64,000 bases of DNA from JBFYTX01 sp963739515. Its GTDB lineage: Bacteria; Chloroflexota; Dehalococcoidia; Dehalococcoidales; RBG-16-60-22. The stretch's first letter is position 1, and every line of letters starts with the position of its first letter. A program made the translations under genes and the position numbers. The DNA is taken from NCBI GenBank assembly GCA_963739515.1, contig CAVUAO010000002.1, positions 558,001 through 622,000 of the forward strand. Reading direction: 5' to 3'. The notes beneath the pieces were generated by a model that was given only the letters and a program-made list of their open reading frames with translations, made no database searches and was not told the DNA's origin. Below, in pieces: positions 56,939 to 64,000 of the stretch.

Positions 56939-59665
56939 TCAGGCAGCGTAAAGCATATCGTGGTACCCTTGCCTGATCTGGTCTTCTTTAATCCATATTT
57001 TCCCGCCGTGTGCCTCGATAATCTTTTTCACAATCTTCAAGCCAATACCGCTCCCCTCTACGTGCGATGTCCCCCGGTAGAAAAGGTCAAAAACCTTGGT
57101 TGCCTCAACCGGATCAATCCCTATCCCGTTATCACTTACGTAGAATATGGTTTCACCGCTGGGAGACTCGTAACCTATCTCGATTTTCAAAGGGACGGCC
57201 TCATCCCGATACTTGACGGCGTTCTGGATAAGGTTAGCCATTACCTCTATTATCATGGACTTGTCCACGTAGACCCGGGGGAATGTCTTCGGTTTGGAAA
57301 CTACGGCGCCAATCGCGCTTATTTGCGCCCGGTAATCCGCCAGCGCTTCATTGACGATTTCGCTAAAAGAAACATTGTTAGTCCTCTTTATCAGGCGTCC
57401 GGCACGGGAATATTCGAGGGTACTGTGTAAAAAGCCCTGCATTTTCTTCACGCCGGACTCCAGCAGCCGGATATCTTCCTTTACATTTTCTGCCTTCTGG
57501 TTTTGCAGGTCCTCCTTAAGCAGGCGGGCGAAACCTTCAATGCTTATCAGGGGGCTTTTCAGGTCATGGGCAATGCCGTAGCTGAATGTCTCCAGTTCGC
57601 TGATTTGCGCCTTGAGGGCCTGGCTGAGCCTTTCTCTGGCTTCCTCCGCCCGTTTACGTTCGGTGATGTCACGAATATTACACTGAATTACCTTTTTATG
57701 GTCTACCTCGTAAACATTGCTGACAAACTCCACTTCCAAACGAAGTCCAGCGGTTGTTTTCAAGGGCAGCCCTTCATAGCGGACAAACCCCTTCCGCTGC
57801 AATTCCAAAAAGGCATCTTTATTGGCAATAATATCCTTTAATAATCCCAGTTCCCAGATTTTCTTACCAAGAAATTCTTCATACGAGAAGCCCAGCATCT
57901 CAATCAGAAACGGATTCACGTCAATGATTAGTCCGGTATCGGAGTTGAGTATCAAAATACCATCCCTGGCCGCCTCGAAGAGCCGGCGATACTTGATTTC
58001 TGAGGCTTGTATTGCTTCCTCCATGCGCTTACGCTCGGTAATGTCACGGGCGGCGGCAAAGACGCCCTGCACTTTTCCAGCTTCGTCCCGATATACCGCG
58101 GCATTGTAGAGCACATCTATGGTCCTGCCCGAGGCGTGCTTGAGGGTAAGGGCATAATCCCTTACCCTACCTTCGGCAAAAACCCGGTTATAACCTTCCA
58201 TGGCTTTTTCCGGCTCGGTGAAATAGTCGGAAAAGTCGCTCCCGATGAGTTGCTCGCGGGGAATGCCCCTCGCCTCCTCCGCCGCTTTATTAACGTCCGT
58301 GATTTTTCCGTCATGGCTGATGGTCACCAGAGGGTCGAGGCTGGCTTCGATGAGACTGCGGGTATAACGTGAGGCAAGACGTAATGCCTCCTCCGCCCGC
58401 TTACGTTCGGTAATGTCAACCGCGAAACCTACCAAGGCGACTGCGTTACCGTTTTTATCTAAAACCGGCACTTTATCCGTCTGCACCCAGCGTAAACCGG
58501 TGGCGGATTCATATTGCTCCACGATGTTAAGTTTAGGGAGCCCCGATTCAAAAACGGCGCGGTCATCAACGGTCATGCTTTGCGCGATATCGCGGGAATA
58601 CAGGTCGAAAACCGTTTTCCCGAGGAAACCTTCCTCGGACATATTCAGAGCTGCCGCAAACGCCTTGTTTACACGCAGGAATTTCCCTTGCCTGTTTTTA
58701 TAAAATATCAGCACCGGCGAAGTATCCAGGATAAGCTTAATATCCGCTTGTTCTCTAACCAGTTCTTTTGTTTTCCGGCTTACCTGGCTTCTAAGAATAA
58801 AAACAAAGGCCGCAAAGACAATTACCAGCCCTCCGATGCCTATTAACATCCATTTTGCCCACTCGGGAATCATGGGTTTCTCGACGGGTTTGGCCCCGAA
58901 CCATCGTTCCAGTGATTGATAATACATTGAGCCGGTGTTGGCCTTCAGTTGCTTTACATAGTAATCGACTCTTTCGGCAAAATAAGGAGTCATGTTCGAA
59001 CCCTGCGGAAAAGCAAAAAAGAGATGCGCGGGCTGGAAAACGATAGATGTTTCCTGAAGATTGAACTCGTCTTCGTGAGTGTAAGCAAAGTCCTTACTGA
59101 CTACGCCGGCATCGGCATTTTTGTTGGCTACCAAGTCAAATACTTTTAGATAGCTGTCCGTTTCAATGAAGGTGCAATTAATATTAAACGCCTGGACAAG
59201 CTTCTTAATACCGTCCGGTCCTTCAACGTTGATGCTGCCGTGCAACACAGCGATAGTTTTCCCTTCCAGGTCCGGGATAGCCTGTATGGCAGACCCTTTT
59301 TGCGCATATACTCTCGACCAGCTGACGTATACCGTCTCCTGTGAAAAATCGTAAATTTCATCTCTTGCCTCGGAATAGGCGACGTCCGGCATGATATCGA
59401 TATCGCTATACTCCAGTTTTTGCAGACATTCCGTCCAGGTGCCATGGACCCATTCTATTTTCCATCCTTCTTGAGAAGCGACATATTCAATGACATCAGC
59501 CCAGAACCCGGATGCCTTGCCATGCTCGTCAGTAAAAATCTTAGGTTGATTTTCGTAGATCCCAACTTTTACGGTAACCGCATCATCCGCGGAGGCAGCG
59601 GCGGCGCCGAAGCTTAAGATGTGGAACAATAACAAACAGAGAATAAATGATAAGAGTTTTTTCAT
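56939..59665 (-). CDS. BvgS-like sensor kinase: periplasmic SBP domain, TM, three PAS, HisKA, ATPase
   Basis: 908 residues as read. A signal peptide (1-26) and an extracytoplasmic SBP-type domain (30-268: VKVGIYENQPKIFTDEHGKA, DIDIMPDVAYSEARDEIYDF) are followed by one membrane helix (about 276-298) and PAS domains at about 310-425, 430-550 and 555-670. HisKA is in SYGIAHDLKSPLISIEGFAR, the ATPase in NLIQNAVKYRDEA, DNGIGIDP and GSGIGLKIVKKIIEAHGG. The last residues are out of frame: removing the extra base near 56977 gives SGKGTTICFTLPEPRVLEIE and a stop at 56908-56910, overlapping the next receiver gene. Likely senses an amino acid or other small solute and governs the pilus operon. Confidence 0.92.
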   Translation of the reverse strand: MKKLLSFILCLLLFHILSFGAAAASADDAVTVKVGIYENQPKIFTDEHGKASGFWADVIEYVASQEGWKIEWVHGTWTECLQKLEYSDIDIMPDVAYSEARDEIYDFSQETVYVSWSRVYAQKGSAIQAIPDLEGKTIAVLHGSINVEGPDGIKKLVQAFNINCTFIETDSYLKVFDLVANKNADAGVVSKDFAYTHEDEFNLQETSIVFQPAHLFFAFPQGSNMTPYFAERVDYYVKQLKANTGSMYYQSLERWFGAKPVEKPMIPEWAKWMLIGIGGLVIVFAAFVFILRSQVSRKTKELVREQADIKLILDTSPVLIFYKNRQGKFLRVNKAFAAALNMSEEGFLGKTVFDLYSRDIAQSMTVDDRAVFESGLPKLNIVEQYESATGLRWVQTDKVPVLDKNGNAVALVGFAVDITERKRAEEALRLASRYTRSLIEASLDPLVTISHDGKITDVNKAAEEARGIPREQLIGSDFSDYFTEPEKAMEGYNRVFAEGRVRDYALTLKHASGRTIDVLYNAAVYRDEAGKVQGVFAAARDITERKRMEEAIQASEIKYRRLFEAARDGILILNSDTGLIIDVNPFLIEMLGFSYEEFLGKKIWELGLLKDIIANKDAFLELQRKGFVRYEGLPLKTTAGLRLEVEFVSNVYEVDHKKVIQCNIRDITERKRAEEARERLSQALKAQISELETFSYGIAHDLKSPLISIEGFARLLKEDLQNQKAENVKEDIRLLESGVKKMQGFLHSTLEYSRAGRLIKRTNNVSFSEIVNEALADYRAQISAIGAVVSKPKTFPRVYVDKSMIIEVMANLIQNAVKYRDEAVPLKIEIGYESPSGETIFYVSDNGIGIDPVEATKVFDLFYRGTSHVEGSGIGLKIVKKIIEAHGGKIWIKEDQIRQGYHDMLYAA

Positions 59666-59695
59666 AGGCCTGTCCTCATATTGTCAAACTGAAAA

Positions 59696-59917
59696 TCATT
59701 TTCCTCTTCCTTTGCGTGATATGTTCATTTTGTATTTAGCCAGGAATTCCAGAAAATCGTCCCGATGTATCCGGTAGTGACCCTTGGGAAGTCTGAAAGC
59801 CCGCAGGCGTTTTTCATCAATCCAGCTTAATACCGTCACCGTGCTGACACCGCAATGTTCGCCGACAAAACTGGTAGTAATGTATTCCGGACACCAGTGT
59901 TTTTCTTTTTCTCGCAC
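59696..59917 (-). CDS. Excisionase/BldC-like helix-turn-helix protein
   Basis: 73 residues from a GTG with AGGAG 7 bases before it. A MerR-type winged HTH reads FVGEHCGVSTVTVLSWIDEK, then RLRAFRLPKGHYRIHRDDFL and the closing EFLAKYK. The tail is basic. A longer frame from a TTG at 59959 lacks a ribosome-binding site. It is 30 bases before the sensor kinase, so it heads that operon and may regulate it. Confidence 0.82.
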   Translation of the reverse strand: MREKEKHWCPEYITTSFVGEHCGVSTVTVLSWIDEKRLRAFRLPKGHYRIHRDDFLEFLAKYKMNISRKGRGK

Positions 59918-60094
59918 GTTATGCTCCTGTGGTATTTTGAATTTTTTAGTCTTTTTCAATATCTAATGGTTCTGATGATTTTTCCGTATTTACTTTAGAT
60001 GCGATGTATCAAAGTTTAATCACATAATAAGAGGGAAAAATCACAATAATGTCCCAAATCAACACTGTTAGCTTTAATAGTGGTCAGAATTCTC

Positions 60095-60123
60095 TTGACA
60101 ATCCCACTAACCGATAATATACT
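60095..60123 (+). promoter_or_regulatory. Promoter of the patatin gene
   Basis: TTGACA (60095-60100), 17 bases, TATACT (60118-60123). The gene starts 90 bases downstream after a GGAGGT site. The preceding gene-free stretch (59960-60094) holds nothing else I can identify. Confidence 0.7.
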
Positions 60124-60213
60124 GGTGTTCCTGATTCAGGTCGTCAGAATTATCCTCTAAGATTCCTTCTCGTCAGTCGCTAGCAAAACAAAATCGTTGA
60201 TGGAGGTAATATT

Positions 60214-61500
60214 ATGGAGAAGGGTTTTTACACGGGGGACCGCCGGCAAAACTACTGTGCAAAGTGCGAAATCGATTACGGAAATCAAAAGCAGAATGAA
60301 AAAGAACCCAGGTGCGATAGGTGCGGCAACAGGCTACGCACTAAATCTACCGGCCTGGCATTATCCGGGGGAGGTTTCCGGGCCGCCCTGTTCCACCTGG
60401 GCGGTCTCTGGCGACTTAACGAGCTCGGCTGGCTAAAACGCACTGCCGAGATAACGAGCGTGTCCGGAGGCTCCATCACCGCCGCCTGCCTCGGACTTCA
60501 CTGGAAAAATCTCATCTTCGATAATAACGGAATGGCCACTAATTTTATCGAAGAAATCGTGCCGCCGTTAAGAAATTTCTGTTCCAGGACCATTGATGTC
60601 GGTAGTATTATCGGCGGACTTATCAGCCCGTTTTACCGCCCGATAGACCTGGTGGCCAACCAATATAAAAAGAGACTTTACGGCGAGAAAAAGCTTAAAG
60701 ACCTGCCGTCCGATAATGAAGGACCTCGATTCACCATCTACGCTACCAATTTTCAGACCGGGGCCACCGTAAGATTTTCCAAGCCGTACCTGGCGGACTA
60801 CCGCCTGGGGAGAGCCGAATCACGGGAAATTCTACTAGCTGAAGCCGTGGCGGCGTCATGCGCCTTTCCGCCGATTATGTGCCCCTTGGTGCTTAAGTTC
60901 AAAGCGGGCGACTGGCAAGATTGGCCGGATGACAAAGCGGAAAAAGATAATCAGAATGATAAAGACGATTTTGATAAGGAAAAATTACGGTCCCAGTTAT
61001 GCCTCGCCGACGGCGGTGTTTATGATAATCTCGGACTCGAGCGGGTCTGGGACCGCTACGCCACCGTGCTCGTGAGCGACGCCGGCGCTCCTTTTTCCAT
61101 CGCCAAGGGCACGCTCGGACTCAAAATAAGCCAGGTTATGCGTCTTAAAAGGACCATGGACATCATCCTAGAACAGGCCCGCGCCGTGCGCAAACGCTGG
61201 CTAATCGAGGATTTTAAAAACGGCATCTCAACGGGCACGTACTGGGGTATTGCTTCCCACATCCTCGACTATGAACTCGAACAACATGGCGAAAAACCGC
61301 CTCTACTTGTGGACGATGATAAGAAAAATCAAATACGGAAATTATCCAAAATGCGCACGCGCCTTAATCGGTTTAAGCCTGATGAACAGGAACGATTGGT
61401 TAACTGGGGCTACGTCCTCGCCGATACCGCCATGCGCCGCCACGTCCTGGAGGCAGGTGCATCGCCGGGCAAACTGCCCTACCCCGATAGACCGATGTGA
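60214..61500 (+). CDS. Patatin-like phospholipase with N-terminal zinc ribbon
   Basis: 428 residues. A zinc ribbon (C15/C18 and C34/C37) precedes the patatin domain: oxyanion loop LSGGGFRAALFHLGGL (51-66), nucleophile in TSVSGGSITA (S84, with Ser in place of the first Gly of GxSxG), and the dyad Asp in LADGGVYDNLG. AEAVAASCAFPPI is the usual pre-dyad helix. A Lys/Asp-rich insert (about 233-260) follows. Lipid acyl hydrolase expected; the zinc-ribbon fusion is uncommon. GGAGGT before ATG. Confidence 0.9.
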   Translation: MEKGFYTGDRRQNYCAKCEIDYGNQKQNEKEPRCDRCGNRLRTKSTGLALSGGGFRAALFHLGGLWRLNELGWLKRTAEITSVSGGSITAACLGLHWKNLIFDNNGMATNFIEEIVPPLRNFCSRTIDVGSIIGGLISPFYRPIDLVANQYKKRLYGEKKLKDLPSDNEGPRFTIYATNFQTGATVRFSKPYLADYRLGRAESREILLAEAVAASCAFPPIMCPLVLKFKAGDWQDWPDDKAEKDNQNDKDDFDKEKLRSQLCLADGGVYDNLGLERVWDRYATVLVSDAGAPFSIAKGTLGLKISQVMRLKRTMDIILEQARAVRKRWLIEDFKNGISTGTYWGIASHILDYELEQHGEKPPLLVDDDKKNQIRKLSKMRTRLNRFKPDEQERLVNWGYVLADTAMRRHVLEAGASPGKLPYPDRPM

Positions 61501-61587
61501 CACTACGGGCCAGTATACGATGGACAGATGAAGACAATTTCTAAATTAATTGTTCAGACATGTTATCTATGATAAAATGCCATCCAG

Positions 61588-62133
61588 ATGAAAATAGCAG
61601 AATTACTCGAAAGTAATAAAAAGTTTTCCAACGGGATAGATAAAGAAACATTAAAGGAACTGGCGGAAAAAGGGCAGCAACCCGTAGCGGCGATAGTATC
61701 CTGCTCGGATTCCAGGGTGCCCGTCGAAGTTATCTTCAACCAGCTTAAACCGGGGAGACTCTTCGTCATCAGGGTGGCCGGAAATATCGTCGCGGACGCA
61801 GGCGTAAAAGGGAGCATCGAGTACGCTGTGGTCCACCTTAAAGTCCCCTATCTGATAATTCTTGCCCACACCGATTGCGGCGCCATCAAAGCACGACTGG
61901 ACGGGACAGAAAAAGGCGAGATAGGCCGGTTGGTACGTAATATGACGTTGGTGAACAGAGACTTGTATAAAGCCATCGTCGAAAACATGGAACGGCAGGT
62001 CAAAAGAGCGATGGAATTGGACTGTGTAAAAGCGGCGCTAGACGGAAATAAGTTAGAAGTCTACGGCATGTTGTACGACCTGGGCACCGGGCAGGTTAAA
62101 ACCTTGAGTAAAAACGGGGCACCATTCATTTAA
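61588..62133 (+). CDS. Beta-class carbonic anhydrase
   Basis: 181 residues. Zinc ligands: C39 with D41 in CSDSRVPVE, H94 and C97 in AHTDCGAIKA. VIRVAGNIV and GSIEYAVVHLKVPYLIILA form the core sheet, as in short prokaryotic beta enzymes. It interconverts CO2 and bicarbonate. No strong ribosome-binding site is seen before the ATG. Separated from the patatin gene by 87 bases. Confidence 0.93.
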   Translation: MKIAELLESNKKFSNGIDKETLKELAEKGQQPVAAIVSCSDSRVPVEVIFNQLKPGRLFVIRVAGNIVADAGVKGSIEYAVVHLKVPYLIILAHTDCGAIKARLDGTEKGEIGRLVRNMTLVNRDLYKAIVENMERQVKRAMELDCVKAALDGNKLEVYGMLYDLGTGQVKTLSKNGAPFI

Positions 62134-62139
62134 AAAAAT

Positions 62140-62170
62140 CCCCTCCCCCGGTGACGGGCCGGGGGAGGGG
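62140..62170. terminator. Bidirectional intrinsic terminator between convergent genes
   Basis: CCCCTCCCCCGG pairs perfectly with CCGGGGGAGGGG around a 7-base loop. On the minus strand it is followed by ATTTTTTTAAA, so it ends the alpha-2-macroglobulin transcript well; it may also stop the plus-strand carbonic anhydrase gene. Confidence 0.85.
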
Positions 62171-62194
62171 AAACAGAATGGAGGGAGATAAATC

Positions 62195-64000
62195 CTAACG
62201 AACCGTGACGGCCTCTCCCAGGGTTTCTCCCTTGATATCGGGCTGGTAGTAGGCATAGGCGGTGGAAAGCACGCCCTTGGCTTTCACGGGATATAGGGCT
62301 TTCACCTGGAAATCGAAAGCCAGCCGCTGTCCCGGCTTCATGTTTTCCACGTAGAAGATAACCTTCCGTCCGGAAACGTCGAACCGTTTGATGTTGTCCA
62401 TTTTCTGCGTCACGGCCACGATGGAATCAGTCACCGCTTCAAAGCCCGTGGGCACGGAGACGTCAAGGACAATCATGCCGGCTTCGGAGATATTCAATTC
62501 AGGCAGCGGGTTGAACTGCAGCGCTACCGATACTTTGATAAGGTCGTTAACGGCGACCTCGGTGGTATCGTACTTAACATCAATCTTGAGCATCTGCGCT
62601 GCTGGGGCATCGTCCGTCCCGGGCAGGTTAAAGCAGCGTACTACCTGGGCGATAGCCTCGCCCCGGCCTTCGACCGTCATTTCGATATTCGCATTAACGG
62701 GCACCGGCACGATTTGCAGGACATCAAAGTTGTCCTTATTAATCTTCAGTGTCTTATCGATTCCCCCTCCTTTGAGGTTGACCGTGAGGTCGACGTCCGA
62801 GCGCGAATCCGTGGCGTACTCGGTGAGCGCCTGGAGGGTAACGACGGTATCCTGCGTGGAACCGTAGCCGCCAGATGCGTTTCGCCTGGAAACGAGCCAC
62901 TTGGAAGCCCGAGAGGCATTAAAAGCATCATTATGACTGACCAGCGCCAGGGCGGCATAGGCCGTCGTCTCAATTACAGAACTGGCGTTGACATCCGGGC
63001 GGAATGGCGCTACCATAGCCGGTCCGCCATCTTTCTCCGACTGTTCGGGGAGGGGCTCAATGATGCCATCGCTGCCCCAGTGCAGTCCGTTTTCATCCTC
63101 GATAGCTAATGACATCAATTTATCGTAAGCGTCTGCCTTCTCAGGACTATCCGCCAGCTCCAGGGCATAAGCCGTGATGGCCACGGCATAGGGGTCGGTC
63201 ATACCGTCCAGTTTGCCTGCAAGATAGGCAATAGCCCGGCCGCTGCTATTCTTTTCCCCAGCCTCCAGGAGGGCAATTGCCGTAAAGGCGGTCAGGGCAT
63301 CTTTGCCCTTCAGCCCGCCGAGCATTTCCTGATGATGGACAAAGCCGACCTGCTCGAAAGAGCCATCGGCGTTTTGATGATTGACAATCCAGTCCTTCGC
63401 CGCATCCAGCACGGTATCATCGATATAAATAAGGCCCTTGGCCTGTGAGAAGCACTTGAGCACGAAGGCGGTCAGCCACAAGCTGCCGGACTCGTCATTC
63501 ATCCCGAAGGCGCTGAAGCTGCCGTCCGTGCGGCGGTAGGTCAGCTCGCGCTGGTAGCCGGTAATCATCAGCTTTTCCGCCTTCGCCATGATTTCGGGTT
63601 TGAGCTGCCCGCTCGATTGCAGGTATTTGGTGATATACACATCTGGGGCAAAGACAATCATGTTCTGTTCGCCGCATCCGAAGGGCATTTGCAGAAGGGC
63701 ATCCAGCCCATCGATGGTCTGCGTCAGGAAGCTGGAGGTGAGCGCGATATAAGCCCGGCCCGAATCATCAACGATAACACCGGGGACCGACGTATCGATG
63801 AATTTGGTGATGCCGCCGGACAGCGTCAGGTTATCGATGATTTCCCGCGGCACGCCTTCAGGCTCGATGATGATGGTCTTGACCACGGCGTCTGCGGCCT
63901 CGGAACTGCGGGCGCTTATCTTGACGTCGTTGATGCCGATCTTGACCGGGCGTATCCTGAACTGCGCGGCGCCGATATCGTTGGCGGCGATAGTGATGGT
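62195..64000 (-). CDS. Alpha-2-macroglobulin family protein, C-terminal part (cut by window edge)
   Basis: About 600 codons visible; the frame is open to the right edge, so the N-terminal part lies beyond. The thioester site PFGCGEQNM is intact and is followed by the alpha/alpha-toroid with repeated YLxxxGQL, RRTDGSFSAFG, LTAFVLKCF and NASGGYGSTQDT segments, then a C-terminal receptor-binding-like domain (GFEAVTDSI, RFDVSGRKVIFYVENMKPGQ). Such bacterial proteins trap proteases at the envelope by covalent thioester attack. A candidate start within the window (GTG, 63886) falls in the middle of a domain and is not the true start. Confidence 0.93.
   Translation of the reverse strand, partial: TITIAANDIGAAQFRIRPVKIGINDVKISARSSEAADAVVKTIIIEPEGVPREIIDNLTLSGGITKFIDTSVPGVIVDDSGRAYIALTSSFLTQTIDGLDALLQMPFGCGEQNMIVFAPDVYITKYLQSSGQLKPEIMAKAEKLMITGYQRELTYRRTDGSFSAFGMNDESGSLWLTAFVLKCFSQAKGLIYIDDTVLDAAKDWIVNHQNADGSFEQVGFVHHQEMLGGLKGKDALTAFTAIALLEAGEKNSSGRAIAYLAGKLDGMTDPYAVAITAYALELADSPEKADAYDKLMSLAIEDENGLHWGSDGIIEPLPEQSEKDGGPAMVAPFRPDVNASSVIETTAYAALALVSHNDAFNASRASKWLVSRRNASGGYGSTQDTVVTLQALTEYATDSRSDVDLTVNLKGGGIDKTLKINKDNFDVLQIVPVPVNANIEMTVEGRGEAIAQVVRCFNLPGTDDAPAAQMLKIDVKYDTTEVAVNDLIKVSVALQFNPLPELNISEAGMIVLDVSVPTGFEAVTDSIVAVTQKMDNIKRFDVSGRKVIFYVENMKPGQRLAFDFQVKALYPVKAKGVLSTAYAYYQPDIKGETLGEAVTVR

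Noticed and set aside
1..64000. CRISPR array
   Set aside because: No regularly spaced direct repeats with unique spacers and no cas genes were seen; the only tandem repeat is the in-frame PAS duplication.

Overview
The window reads as a chromosome segment of an uncultivated bacterium of the phylum Chloroflexota, most likely class Dehalococcoidia. This is an inference. It rests on an archaellum-like (FlaI/FlaJ) pilus locus with archaeal-type pilins, a long type-2 isoleucyl-tRNA synthetase behind a T-box, a T-box-controlled trp operon, many GTG/TTG starts, and a serine-recombinase island sitting in a tRNA 3' end, an arrangement known from Dehalococcoides. No 16S gene is present to settle it.

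Region 1 (1-12.8 kb) is ordinary backbone in short, mixed-strand units: a release-factor-like peptidyl-tRNA hydrolase (cut by the window edge), a sirtuin, a GT87-type membrane glycosyltransferase, a reductase/epimerase pair, an MFS transporter, YjbQ, an FmdB zinc ribbon, DUF763, a membrane-anchored molybdopterin protein, glycyl-tRNA synthetase, and HAD and SDR enzymes. Region 2 (12.9-21.2 kb) is a complete tryptophan operon, trpEGDCFBA plus a second trpB, behind a T-box leader with a UGG (Trp) specifier. Region 3 (21.2-30.5 kb) holds an HtrA-like protease, ileS behind an Ile T-box, and the conserved rpmH-rnpA-yidD-yidC-jag and rpsF-ssb-rpsR clusters.

Region 4 (30.6-49.25 kb) is an approximately 18.6-kb genomic island in the 3' end of tRNA-Asp(GUC), bounded by a perfect 16-bp direct repeat. 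Its left arm (minus strand) has a large serine recombinase coupled to a 49-residue zinc-ribbon protein, then a Kai-type module: a two-domain KaiC, a stand-alone KaiB, a small coiled-coil ORF, and a KaiB-receiver-LuxR fusion. In the fusion and in its adjacent paralogue the receiver phosphoacceptor Asp is replaced by Glu. No KaiA is seen, and a second KaiC survives only as a 27-codon remnant. The right arm (plus strand) has five tiny proteins with strong ribosome-binding sites (DUF1508, DUF3096 and membrane or charged peptides), a PRC-barrel/DUF1508 fusion, a channel-like membrane protein, an ABC1 kinase, a DUF502-like protein, a PAS-PAS histidine kinase, a lone receiver, a REC/HD-GYP/PAS/GAF/GGDEF protein, and a yihY gene cut by an IS3-family element. 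I propose a portable timing or stress-signalling island.

Region 5 (49.3-64 kb) has an intact yihY, an archaellum-like pilus operon (ATPase, two FlaJ-like proteins, two pilin-type proteins) preceded by a BvgS-like kinase and two receivers, then a patatin lipase, a beta carbonic anhydrase, and the C-terminal half of an alpha-2-macroglobulin (cut by the right edge). Between about 55.77 and 56.98 kb at least eight one-base indels break four neighbouring genes whose protein sequence is otherwise fully conserved. Sequencing error is the simplest explanation.
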